8,201 nt of DNA, taken from the NCBI GenBank assembly GCA_017620115.1, contig JAFZRB010000318.1:1-8201 (forward strand). Reading direction: 5' to 3'. Shown piece after piece: positions 1-6,434 of the stretch. Position 1 is the first letter of the stretch. Every line of letters starts with the position of its first letter. This DNA is from Clostridia bacterium (GTDB lineage Bacteria; Bacillota; Clostridia; Christensenellales; Aristaeellaceae). The notes under the pieces were generated by a model. It ran no database searches and was not told where the DNA came from. It worked only from the letters and a program-made list of their open reading frames with translations. A program made the translations under genes and the position numbers.

Positions 1-1
1 G

Positions 2-406
2 CGCGGCACGGTGCACGACGAGACCAGCTGGATGCTGGGCGGCGTCGCCGGCCACGCGGGCGTGTTTTCCACTGCGGAGGACCTGGGCCGCTTCTGCGCC
101 GCTATCATCCCGACGCGCTGCCACCCGCTGTTCGAGAAGGACTGGCTGGACAAGGCCTTCGCCAACCAGACCGCGCACCTGGGCGAAAACCGCTGCCTGG
201 GCTGGATCGCCTACCGCGAGCGCCGCGAGGGCAACATCATCGGCCACACCGGCTTCACCGGCACCAGCCTGTGGATCGACACCGTGTCCGGCGAATACGT
301 GGTGCTGCTCACCAACCGCGTGCATCCCACCCGCAAGAACTACACCCTGTTCCCCATACGACGCCAAGGCTTCAAAACCGTGTTCGGCGTGGAGATCATG
401 GTTTGA
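2..406 (+). CDS. Beta-lactamase-family serine hydrolase (class C / esterase-like), C-terminal fragment
   Basis: The reading frame is open from the window's left edge and ends with TGA at 404-406, so only the last 134 residues are visible. The GTG at position 11 lies inside the gene and is not its start. Seen: a GGVAGHAGVFST block followed by DLGRF (fragment residues 13-31), which is typical of penicillin-binding-protein-like serine hydrolases. The box GHTGFTGTS at fragment residues 81-89 corresponds to the third active-site motif (KTG, here HTG), followed by the beta-strand WIDTVSGEYVVLLTNR. The nucleophile SxxK and the YxN motif would lie upstream of the window, so activity cannot be judged. 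Relatives include cell-wall-associated beta-lactamase-fold proteins and esterases; the substrate cannot be deduced. The gene is closed by the hairpin starting 2 nt after its stop. The family is confident, the function is not. Confidence 0.85.
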   Translation, partial: RGTVHDETSWMLGGVAGHAGVFSTAEDLGRFCAAIIPTRCHPLFEKDWLDKAFANQTAHLGENRCLGWIAYRERREGNIIGHTGFTGTSLWIDTVSGEYVVLLTNRVHPTRKNYTLFPIRRQGFKTVFGVEIMV

Positions 407-407
407 C

Positions 408-453
408 AAAACGCCCGGGCCGCCGGATCATTGCCAGCAGCCCGGGCGTTTTT
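408..453. terminator. Strong bidirectional intrinsic terminator
   Basis: A perfect 13-bp stem pairs 408-420 (AAAACGCCCGGGC) with 440-452, across a 19-nt loop, and ends in a T-run at 449-453. On the minus strand the same stem ends in TTTTG. It lies between two converging genes: it starts 2 nt after the serine-hydrolase stop (+) and 16 nt beyond the stop of the zinc-ribbon protein (-). It can therefore serve both. Confidence 0.88.
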
Positions 454-468
454 CAACGCGATCTGTTA

Positions 469-2208
469 TCATACCTCAATCACGGCCAGCCCTGCCTGGT
501 CCGGGGCCGGCGTGGCTGCGGGCGCGTCGTCCGCATAGAGCGCCTCGAGCACCGCTTCCGTCGCGATGCCGTCAGCCTGAAGGCCCGCGGCCTGTTGGAA
601 CGCCTTCAGCGCCGCGCCGGTCTTCGGGCCGAAGTCGCCGTCGGCCTTGCCGGTGAGGTAACCCAGCTCGATCAGGCGCTTCTGCATGCGCAGCACTTCA
701 TCATTGTCTTTCAGGCCTTCCTGAATCACGACGGGCGTAGGTTCAGGCGAAGGCGTGGGCGCGACGGGCGTGGGCGCGACTGTCGGCTGCGGAATGACCG
801 CAGTCTGGATATCGCCGGCCAGCGCGGTCAGCTGCGTCACGGCGTTCTGCACGACGGACCATTCCTGCTGAGACGCCGCCTCGCGCTCGGCCTGCGTGCC
901 GCTGTAAACGGCCTCCGCATCCTTTTTAATGACGCTCTGAACGCCCTCGTCCAGTATGGTCAGCGTGGTCACGAACAGCTGATCGTTCTCCTGCGGCTCT
1001 TCGGGCAGCAGCGCGTTCAGCTTGGCCATGTCCTCGCTCATGCGCTGCCTGGCGTAATCCATGTTGGTGCTGCCCACCTCGACGAGCTGGCTGCGGTAAT
1101 TGTCCGAGGTATATTCCTCGATGAGCTTGATGCCCTCGGCGTAGGTATTGTGGGTCACGCCGGCGATCTTGCTGCCCAGATTCGAGGTGACGTAAACCAG
1201 CCACATCACGCCGCCGATCAGCACGGCCAGCACCAGCACAGCGGCCAGCGCGATTTGAAGCTTGCGGTTCTTCCTGAGCGCGCCAAGATCGAATTTGAAG
1301 CCGGACGATTCACGCTCCCCGTCCTCATCCTCGCCGTCTTCGGCGTACGTCTCGTCCTCGTAGCCGTCGTCTTCGTAGCCTTCTTCCGCATAGACGCCGT
1401 CTTCGGCCTCGCCGGCATCGTCCGCCTCGTCGGCGGGCGCTTCGTAGATGTCCGCCGCTTCGCCGGCGTCCGTTTCGCCGTCCGTCTGCGCGCCGGAGTC
1501 TTCCGGCTCGAAGCTGTCGTCCGCCTCATAGGCGACGTCCTGCGCGGGTTCGGCCGCTTCCGCGCCGGGGATATCCTCGGCGGGCTCCTCTTCGACCTCC
1601 TCGGGCTCGGGCTGCCGCCTGAAGAAGGGCAGGCGCGCCTTCAGGCCGCCGCCGCGCTGCGCCTGGTTCTGATTCCTTTCCTCCGCCTCGCGCATATAGC
1701 GCTGCACCGCCGGGCTGATGCCGCGCGGCTTGATCTCGGGCAGCGGCGAGACGCTCGTTTCCCCGTCGTCGTCCTCCGCTTCGAAGCTTTCCGCGACCTC
1801 CTCCAGCTCGTCGAGGGGTTCGGCGGCCTCCGGCTCTTCCGGCGCGGGTTCGCCGGCGGGCTCGGATTCGCCGGCCGGTTCAGGCTCGGGTTCCCCGGCC
1901 GCCTCCGGCTCAGGCGCCGCCTCCGCCTGCTCCTGGCGCGACAGATCCTCGTCGTCGCCCAGCAGCGGCCGGTAGGTGGTGTTTGAGTACACGTCGTCCT
2001 CCGGCTGATTGTCATAGGACATATAATCCGTGCGCGTATAGGCGCTCAAACTGCCGGCCGGCGCGCGATCCAGCGCGTCGACGGGCAGGCGAACCTGAGA
2101 GGACGTATACATATTTCCCAAAAAGCGATCCTCGCCCAATACTGCGCCGCAATGAGGGCAGGTCGCATCCTCCGGTCGGATGCTCTTGCCGCAATTACTG
2201 CAAAACAT
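469..2208 (-). CDS. Zinc-ribbon, single-pass membrane protein with extracytoplasmic peptidoglycan-binding domain
   Basis: 579 aa. The ATG at 2206-2208 is chosen because AAGGAGG (2219-2225) lies 10 nt upstream and because it puts the zinc ribbon at the extreme N-terminus; an in-frame upstream ATG at 2253 lacks this support. Order of parts: zinc ribbon with C3, C6, C17, C20 (CxxC-x10-CxxC); a long Glu/Asp/Ala/Pro-rich, probably disordered region at about 85-305; a basic patch (RKNRK) and membrane helix at about 317-340; a largely helical segment at about 345-470; a Pro/Thr linker at 472-494; and a PG_binding_1-type domain at about 498-558 (RLIELGYLTGKADGDFGPKT, then AFQ and DGIA). The positive-inside rule puts the zinc ribbon in the cytoplasm and the peptidoglycan-binding domain at the wall. 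There is no catalytic domain, so a structural, sensory or anchoring role is inferred. It has its own promoter and probably ends at the 408-453 hairpin. The domain calls are good; the role is unknown. Confidence 0.88.
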   Translation of the reverse strand: MFCSNCGKSIRPEDATCPHCGAVLGEDRFLGNMYTSSQVRLPVDALDRAPAGSLSAYTRTDYMSYDNQPEDDVYSNTTYRPLLGDDEDLSRQEQAEAAPEPEAAGEPEPEPAGESEPAGEPAPEEPEAAEPLDELEEVAESFEAEDDDGETSVSPLPEIKPRGISPAVQRYMREAEERNQNQAQRGGGLKARLPFFRRQPEPEEVEEEPAEDIPGAEAAEPAQDVAYEADDSFEPEDSGAQTDGETDAGEAADIYEAPADEADDAGEAEDGVYAEEGYEDDGYEDETYAEDGEDEDGERESSGFKFDLGALRKNRKLQIALAAVLVLAVLIGGVMWLVYVTSNLGSKIAGVTHNTYAEGIKLIEEYTSDNYRSQLVEVGSTNMDYARQRMSEDMAKLNALLPEEPQENDQLFVTTLTILDEGVQSVIKKDAEAVYSGTQAEREAASQQEWSVVQNAVTQLTALAGDIQTAVIPQPTVAPTPVAPTPSPEPTPVVIQEGLKDNDEVLRMQKRLIELGYLTGKADGDFGPKTGAALKAFQQAAGLQADGIATEAVLEALYADDAPAATPAPDQAGLAVIEV

Positions 2209-2267
2209 GGATGTTGATCCTCCTTGCCGGCAAACTCGTCGATAAATACACACGTTTTGATTCTATT

Positions 2268-2297
2268 ATTATACACGCATGATCGGCGATTCGTCAA
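2268..2297 (-). promoter_or_regulatory. Sigma-A-type promoter of the zinc-ribbon/peptidoglycan-binding gene
   Basis: On the minus strand, TTGACG (2292-2297) is separated by 18 bp from a perfect TATAAT (2268-2273). The predicted start of transcription is near 2260, giving a leader of about 50 nt that carries the AAGGAGG site at 2219-2225. The promoter lies in the 152-bp gap after the upstream minus-strand gene, so the zinc-ribbon gene can be expressed independently of it. Confidence 0.8.
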
Positions 2298-2360
2298 GCA
2301 TTTCTGTCATAATTTTGAAATATCTTCGTCATTAAGCGAAGCGCAGCGTTCCCGGAAGGC

Positions 2361-2981
2361 TCAACCCGCCGCGTTTGCGCTCAGCACGCACTTTTCGCAG
2401 GGCTGCAGCCCCTCGGCGATGGCCTCGTCGAGCGTAAGGATGCGGCTGTTGGTCTGCATGTCGCAAACCTGCAGGTTGTGGTATTTGGTGGCGTTGTTGG
2501 TCACCGCGTAGACGATGGTCACATAGCTGGCCGGATCCACGGGAAGGGCGCTGCCGCCGGTCAGGTCGTCGACCGTGCCGTCCCCGTAGGTGATGGTGAA
2601 CACGCCTTCCGATTCCGGAATGGCGTTGTAAACCTGAACCGGCTCCGGAGTGGTCTCGATGGCGGCGGTATCGTAGCCCGCGTAGGCCGGCACCACCGGC
2701 ACGGGCAGTATGCCCACGTCCGCTTTGCCGCCGCGCAGCCACAGCCAGAAAATGAGCGTCATCGACAGCAGCGCCGCCAGCGACAGCCCGATGCGCAGAG
2801 GCGCGCTCAGATGCCGGGAACGCCACACCGCCAGAAGCCCTGCGGGCGGCACGAGCACGGAAAGGGCCGCCATCAGCCCCGTGGCCAGGCGCTGATCGCG
2901 CTTTTCCTCCCGTTCGCGGTTCAATTCCAAATAGCTGTTGACCTGGAGCCTCTGCCCCGAGCGATTCTTCTGTTCCTGCAT
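2361..2981 (-). CDS. Two-helix membrane protein with C-terminal Ada-like Cys/His (putative zinc) motif
   Basis: 206 aa. The ATG at 2979-2981 is preceded 6 nt upstream by GGGAGG (2988-2993). Seen: a charged N-terminus (about 1-31, rich in Arg, Glu and Gln), two hydrophobic helices at about 32-52 and 62-82, then a soluble domain. The last 50 residues read VYAVTNNATKYH (H168), C173, the helix LTLDEAIAEGLQP and CEKC (C195, C198). This resembles the small Ada-type zinc module (YHxxxC, then a helix with EAxxxGxxPCxxC) found at the C-terminus of many secreted or membrane proteins of Gram-positive bacteria, sometimes fused to nucleases. No catalytic domain is visible here. Both ends of the helix pair are probably cytoplasmic, or both external; topology is not settled. 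It lies upstream of the zinc-ribbon gene on the same strand with a 152-nt gap, so occasional read-through is possible. Function unknown. Confidence 0.82.
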   Translation of the reverse strand: MQEQKNRSGQRLQVNSYLELNREREEKRDQRLATGLMAALSVLVPPAGLLAVWRSRHLSAPLRIGLSLAALLSMTLIFWLWLRGGKADVGILPVPVVPAYAGYDTAAIETTPEPVQVYNAIPESEGVFTITYGDGTVDDLTGGSALPVDPASYVTIVYAVTNNATKYHNLQVCDMQTNSRILTLDEAIAEGLQPCEKCVLSANAAG

Positions 2982-3025
2982 GACTGGCCTCCCGAGCGCC
3001 GGGCACTCATTCTCGTGTGTTTTAT

Positions 3026-3054
3026 ACTATATCACATTTGGACGCATTTGTCAC
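3026..3054 (-). promoter_or_regulatory. Sigma-A-type promoter of the two-helix membrane protein gene
   Basis: On the minus strand, GTGACA (3049-3054) is separated by 17 bp from TATAGT (3026-3031). This is five of six matches in each hexamer with optimal spacing. The predicted transcription start is near 3019, leaving a leader of about 38 nt with the GGGAGG site at 2988-2993. Confidence 0.7.
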
Positions 3055-3164
3055 GCGCGGCGTTTCATATCCGGCGCGCGATTTTGCGCTTTCAGGCAGG
3101 AATCCGGCTTTTTTCAAAGAATATATCAGTATCAGACTATCACCGGAACGGAGCGAAACGATTC

Positions 3165-3377
3165 ATGGAGCAGAAAAACCTAAACCGTCTCAATGAGCTG
3201 GCCCGCCTGGCCAAAGAGCGCGCCCTCACCCCGGAGGAAACCGAAGAGCGCGCGCGGCTGCGCAGGGAATACCTGGCCGATTTCCGCAAAGCCTTCCAGC
3301 AGCAGCTGGACAGCACCGTCATCCAGTATGACGACGGCATCCGCGTGCCGCTCAACGCGATGAAGAAAAAGAAATAG
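3165..3377 (+). CDS. DUF896 / YnzC-like small protein
   Basis: 70 aa, from ATG 3165-3167 to TAG 3375-3377. The sequence begins MEQKNLNRLNELARLAKERA and continues LTPEETEERARLRREYL, then DFRKAFQQQLDSTVIQ. This is the pattern of the DUF896/YnzC family (about 70-80 aa), whose structure is an N-terminal helical hairpin with a flexible tail. The tail here ends in KKKK. The molecular function of the family is unknown. In Bacillus subtilis ynzC sits in the SOS-regulated yneA operon, but no LexA-type box (GAAC-N4-GTTC) is visible near this gene. The ribosome binding site is modest (ACGGAG, 3148-3153, 11 nt upstream). No convincing promoter was found in 3055-3164. The frame is open far upstream (from about 2478), but that part overlaps the opposite-strand gene and has no family similarity. 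The gene stands alone and is followed by a terminator. Confidence 0.88.
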   Translation: MEQKNLNRLNELARLAKERALTPEETEERARLRREYLADFRKAFQQQLDSTVIQYDDGIRVPLNAMKKKK

Positions 3378-3397
3378 CGCCCCGGCGTTGCACAGCC

Positions 3398-3437
3398 GGA
3401 GCCGGCGCGTCCGATGGGCGCGCCGGCTCCTTCGTTT
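3398..3437 (+). terminator. Intrinsic terminator after the DUF896 gene
   Basis: A perfect 12-bp GC-rich stem pairs 3398-3409 (GGAGCCGGCGCG) with 3419-3430 across a 9-nt loop, followed by TTCGTTT. It begins 20 nt after the DUF896 stop. On the minus strand, where the glycyl radical enzyme ends at 3454, the stem is not followed by a T-run, so termination there is less certain. Confidence 0.7.
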
Positions 3438-3453
3438 CCGTATGGACAGGCCG

Positions 3454-5619
3454 TTATCCTTTCGCCAGGAAGCGGTCCACGACCTGCTGGCGGTAGTCCT
3501 TCGACAGCGACGCGAAGAAAGCCGAGTAGCCGGTGACGCGCACCACGAGATCGGGGTGCGTCGAGGGATCCGCGTGGGCTTCCATCAGCGTCTCTTTTGA
3601 GAGGCAGTTCAGGTTGATCAGCGTGCCGCCCATGTGGTTGTGGGTGTGGATCAGCGCCATGAGCGCGTCGACGCCGCCTTCTTTGGCCAGCATATCCGTG
3701 TCCACGTCCAGGTGGAGCGGCGAGGAGTTGCCATAGCCCGGCTGCACCAGCGCCACAGCCGTGGCCTTCAGCGAGGGCGAGAACGTGTTGTAGGAGCGCG
3801 CGAAGCCGGGATCGGGCTCGTTGGAATGGCAGATGGGATCGCCGTCGAAGCGCCCGTTCGGCGTGGCGGGCAGGTGGCGGCCATAGAGATACACATTGCC
3901 GTGCGAGAACATGCCCGGCGTGATCGGCAGGTTGTGCCGGGGCGTGCCGCCGTTTCTGCACGCCGCCACGAAGCAGTCGCGCACGCGCACGGCCCACTTG
4001 TCCGAGCGCGAATGCGGCGCGCCGAAGCGCTCGATGTTCTTCATCATCAGGCGCAGCGGCTCGGCGTTCTCCCAGTTCGCGTCCAGCGCGCGGTACATCT
4101 CGTCCCATGAGATGCGCTTTTCCTCCGCCACGCGCTGTTCGATCGCCGCGAACGAATCGGCCACGGTGGTCAGGCCGATGCCGTCGATGTTCAGATCGAG
4201 GATATCCACGCCGCCCTGCGAGCAGTCCAGCCCGCGCTCGATGCAGCCGTGCATGAACGGATTCAGCACGATCTCCGGGCGGTTCCTGAATTTGTTCTCA
4301 TAATGTATATCGTAGCCCTGTTTGATGCTGTCGACGATGACGCCCGTATGGAAGGCGAAGCGCCCGAACAGCTTTTCAAGCGTCCTTTCGCTCTCGCCGC
4401 GCAGGTCGTCCAGCGCGTATTTGAAAGCGAAGGCCAGGTTGGCGCGCGTGCAGTCCTGCAGCGCGTACTCGACGCCGGGAATGACCGTCCAGTTGCAGCC
4501 CACCTTCTTGCGCATGCGGCCCAGCTGCTCGGGATAGCCGCCCCGCGCGAAGCCCTCCTCCGTTCCGACGTTCAGCGAATAGCTCACGCCGCTGCCGTCC
4601 TCCATGATGTACTCGAGCGAGCGGCGCATCAGATCCCTGTTCACGCCGTCGTGCACGCGCAGCGCCAGGTTGCAGGGAATGCCCAGCACGTGCATGGCCT
4701 CGAGGATCAGAAACGACATGCGGCTTGTGGTGTCGCGGCTTCCGTCCGGCGTGAGTCCGGCGATCTGCGAATAGTGCGTGTCGTTGAAGAACAGGCTGGC
4801 GATGTACCACACCGCCTCGTCGTCGGTCACGAGGCCCCGCTTCACGTCCCGCTCATACCAGGGCCGGAGCAGCTCGTCCAGCTGATCCAGCGCGCCGCCC
4901 AGAAAGTACACGCGGTCGATCGTCTGGAAATGCGCGATGAACTGGCAGGCCTCGCGCAGCGTCCGCGGCGGGTTTTCAATCAGCCATTCGTTCATTTCGG
5001 CGATCTCTTCAAGGTTCTTCCGCTCCCGCGCGTCCTCCGTTTCGTCCGCCATGGCGCGGGCCTGCGCCGCCAGCCTGGCCACCCATTCCTGCACGCCCGC
5101 GACGTATTCCAGCTCGCCGTCGTAGAACGACGTGTCGGCCGGCGCGTTGAAATCGCGCCAGTACTCGATCTTCCGCTTCAGCCCGCCCCAGCCCAGCTCC
5201 AGGCCGATGTTCATATCGGGCGCGCAGTGGTTCATGGCGTCCCAGCCGGAATACGTGTCGTATTTCTTCCACGTGTCGCGCAGCGGCTGCGGCACGAGCG
5301 CCGGATCGAACTCCACCCGCGCGAAGCTGCTGAGCGCGCCGTACCACGCGCCCGCCAGCGCGCTGGCCGGGTTCACATAGGCGGGAATCTCGTTCAGGTA
5401 TTTCCGCAGCGCCTTTCCGATGGGCACAGCCCCGCGCACAACGCCGTCTTCGTCCGTCTCGCAGGTGAAGTGGAAATCCGGGTCGTAGATGAAGCCGTGA
5501 TCGTCCGTGTTGTACTGATGGAAGTGTTCCAGCTTGATCCTGTTGATCGTCATTTTGTCGTCGTGCAGGCGTCTGATGAGGGCCAGTATGCTCTCGTCGC
5601 GCAGTATCGTGGTCTTCAC
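3454..5619 (-). CDS. Glycyl radical enzyme (pyruvate formate-lyase-like superfamily), divergent type
   Basis: 721 aa. It starts at GTG 5617-5619, supported by GGGAGG (5627-5632) 7 nt upstream. Seen: the C-terminal glycyl radical loop RVTGYSAFF with Gly697 (codon 3529-3531), 25 residues from the end, as in the family. The active-site cysteine loop reads VGCNWTVIPG with Cys375 (codon 4495-4497). Other family landmarks are HCAPD (131-135, like the GHxxPD block), HGCIERGLDCSQGG (457-470) and ATPNGRFDG (585-593). Known for the family: an activating radical-SAM enzyme places a radical on Gly, which generates a thiyl radical on Cys that attacks the substrate; the enzymes are cytoplasmic and oxygen-sensitive. 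Odd points: Glu two residues after the Cys (CxE of diol, choline and hydroxyproline enzymes) is replaced by Trp377. The protein is shorter than the usual 760-850 aa. No activase gene is adjacent. Substrate unknown; pyruvate formate-lyase proper is unlikely because there is no Cys-Cys pair. Confidence 0.93.
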   Translation of the reverse strand: MKTTILRDESILALIRRLHDDKMTINRIKLEHFHQYNTDDHGFIYDPDFHFTCETDEDGVVRGAVPIGKALRKYLNEIPAYVNPASALAGAWYGALSSFARVEFDPALVPQPLRDTWKKYDTYSGWDAMNHCAPDMNIGLELGWGGLKRKIEYWRDFNAPADTSFYDGELEYVAGVQEWVARLAAQARAMADETEDARERKNLEEIAEMNEWLIENPPRTLREACQFIAHFQTIDRVYFLGGALDQLDELLRPWYERDVKRGLVTDDEAVWYIASLFFNDTHYSQIAGLTPDGSRDTTSRMSFLILEAMHVLGIPCNLALRVHDGVNRDLMRRSLEYIMEDGSGVSYSLNVGTEEGFARGGYPEQLGRMRKKVGCNWTVIPGVEYALQDCTRANLAFAFKYALDDLRGESERTLEKLFGRFAFHTGVIVDSIKQGYDIHYENKFRNRPEIVLNPFMHGCIERGLDCSQGGVDILDLNIDGIGLTTVADSFAAIEQRVAEEKRISWDEMYRALDANWENAEPLRLMMKNIERFGAPHSRSDKWAVRVRDCFVAACRNGGTPRHNLPITPGMFSHGNVYLYGRHLPATPNGRFDGDPICHSNEPDPGFARSYNTFSPSLKATAVALVQPGYGNSSPLHLDVDTDMLAKEGGVDALMALIHTHNHMGGTLINLNCLSKETLMEAHADPSTHPDLVVRVTGYSAFFASLSKDYRQQVVDRFLAKG

Positions 5620-5656
5620 CGCAAAACCTCCCGTTCTATCAGCTGATGCGGGCGTC

Positions 5657-5685
5657 TTTACCCTGTTCGTGAATCATGCCGTCAA
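5657..5685 (-). promoter_or_regulatory. Possible promoter of the glycyl radical enzyme gene
   Basis: In the 82-bp gap after the SRAP gene, the minus strand carries TTGACG (5680-5685), a 17-bp spacer and a poor -10 element, GGTAAA (5657-5662). The -35 box is good but the -10 matches only three of six bases, so it would need an activator or may not be used. A perfect 10-bp palindrome, ATCAGCTGAT (5638-5647), lies just downstream, between the predicted start point and the ribosome binding site. Confidence 0.35.
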
Positions 5686-5701
5686 TCGCGCCGGCGCGCG
5701 G

Positions 5702-6307
5702 TCACGACTCTTCAACCCTTTCACAGATCATGTCGGTCAGCGCGGCGCCGACGAGCCGCTCCGGCTTCGTCCTGGGGTCGATCCATTCGCCGACGCACCG
5801 CTCCGGCAGGATCATGGGCATCCGGTCGTGGATGAAGCGCACGCTCTCTCCCGCTTCCCTGGTCAGCACCACGAACACGGGCATGCCTTCCTCGATCCTG
5901 TACAGCCCGCAGAGCCAGGTCATCGCGCTGTCCTTCGGCCTGATCCTGTATTTGCTGCCCGTGCGTTTCCTTCCGTCGGCGCCGGTCAGGTGTTCCCACT
6001 CGAAATAGTACGCCGCGGGCACGACGCAGCGATGCGCGTTCCAGGCGTCGCGGAACGCCTCTTTCTCCGGCGCGGTCTCAACGCGGGCGTTCAGCAGCAG
6101 CTTTTTCCCTTTGAAGCCCCACCGCATGGGAAACACGGCGCGCGCGCCCGCCTTGTTGGAGGCGATCACGGGCACAACGTCGGTGGGCCGGATCTCGCCC
6201 GGCGCGGCGACGCCCTTCTGCCACCGGGCCGTCAGCGGAGACCTGTTCATCTCCTCCACGATCTCTCGCATCTCCGGGGACTCGCCCGTCCAATAGCGGC
6301 AGCACAT
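5702..6307 (-). CDS. SOS response-associated peptidase family (SRAP/YedK/HMCES) abasic-site DNA-protein crosslinker
   Basis: 201 aa. The ATG at 6305-6307 is required because the catalytic residue is Cys2, exposed after removal of Met; a longer frame back to 6406 would bury it. Seen: MCCRYW at the N-terminus, LLNARVET with Asn73, YYFEW with Glu103, and IHDRMP with His160. These match the active-site Cys2, Asn75, Glu105 and His160 of E. coli YedK, and the length is near the family norm of 200-230. Known: SRAP proteins bind single-stranded DNA and form a thiazolidine crosslink between Cys2 and an abasic site, protecting it during replication. Cys at position 3 replaces the common Gly (MCGR); from memory MCCR also occurs in clostridial members. 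The ribosome binding site is G-rich (AAGGGGGTG, 6314-6322). The gene is upstream of the glycyl radical enzyme gene, 82 nt apart. No LexA box was seen. Confidence 0.93.
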   Translation of the reverse strand: MCCRYWTGESPEMREIVEEMNRSPLTARWQKGVAAPGEIRPTDVVPVIASNKAGARAVFPMRWGFKGKKLLLNARVETAPEKEAFRDAWNAHRCVVPAAYYFEWEHLTGADGRKRTGSKYRIRPKDSAMTWLCGLYRIEEGMPVFVVLTREAGESVRFIHDRMPMILPERCVGEWIDPRTKPERLVGAALTDMICERVEES

Positions 6308-6325
6308 GCGAAACACCCCCTTCGT

Positions 6326-6334
6326 ATTATCCCA
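6326..6334 (-). promoter_or_regulatory. Possible extended -10 promoter of the SRAP gene
   Basis: On the minus strand, TGG followed by GATAAT (6326-6331) fits an extended -10 element (TGN-TATAAT, five of six in the hexamer). No recognisable -35 lies 16-18 bp upstream. The predicted start is near 6319, only about 11 nt before the ATG, so the leader would hold little beyond the G-rich ribosome binding site. This is tentative. Confidence 0.35.
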
Positions 6335-6361
6335 TACGGACCGGCCCGAAGTCGCCCGCTT

Positions 6362-6397
6362 CAAAAGAAAAATACGGCCCGCGCGAGAACGCGCCGT
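6362..6397 (-). terminator. Terminator-like hairpin in the SRAP-PHP divergent region
   Basis: Read on the minus strand, the arms ACGGCGCG and CGCGCGGGCCGT (plus coordinates 6374-6397) can form an 8-bp stem with a 2-nt bulge, followed directly by a T-rich tail, ATTTTTCTTTT (6363-6373). It lies upstream of the SRAP start and opposite in sense to the PHP promoter. It would stop minus-strand transcripts that begin above 6397, by shielding or by attenuation. No such transcript start was identified, so this may be chance in GC-rich DNA. Confidence 0.3.
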
Positions 6398-6405
6398 GAA
6401 AAGCA

Positions 6406-6434
6406 TGGACGGCGGCCGCGTCGTGTGCTATAAT
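6406..6434 (+). promoter_or_regulatory. Sigma-A-type promoter of the PHP-domain gene
   Basis: TGGACG (6406-6411), a 17-bp spacer and a perfect TATAAT (6429-6434). The predicted start is near 6441, giving a leader of about 32 nt that carries a strong GGAGGAGG site (6456-6463), 9 nt before the ATG. Confidence 0.8.

Noticed and set aside
271..1986. A 571-residue plus-strand open frame opposite the zinc-ribbon gene
   Set aside because: Its product is a low-complexity Arg/Leu/Gly/Val string with no domain. It is the mirror of an acidic, GC-rich coding sequence on the minus strand that has a promoter, ribosome binding site and recognisable domains.
2282..2345. Terminator after the two-helix membrane protein gene
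   Set aside because: Only a 5-bp stem (CTTCG/CGAAG, around 2325-2342) with no proper T-run on the minus strand; too weak to call.
2478..3164. Upstream extension of the DUF896 frame to give a 299-aa protein
   Set aside because: The extra 229 residues overlap the opposite-strand membrane protein gene and its promoter, and they look like noncoding translation. The family is about 70-80 aa and begins at the internal ATG 3165.
3055..3164. LexA/SOS box upstream of the DUF896 or SRAP genes
   Set aside because: Searched because both families are linked to SOS in other bacteria. No GAAC-N4-GTTC or close variant was found in the intergenic regions at 3055-3164, 5620-5701 or 6308-6472.
4249..5646. A 465-residue plus-strand open frame opposite the glycyl radical enzyme
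   Set aside because: It is rich in Arg, His, Val and Ala with no motif, and it lies fully opposite a strongly supported family member; it arises from GC-biased third codon positions.
6308..6406. Longer SRAP start at ATG 6406
   Set aside because: It would place 33 residues before the catalytic Cys2, which must be N-terminal in this family; it also runs through the candidate promoter and hairpin.
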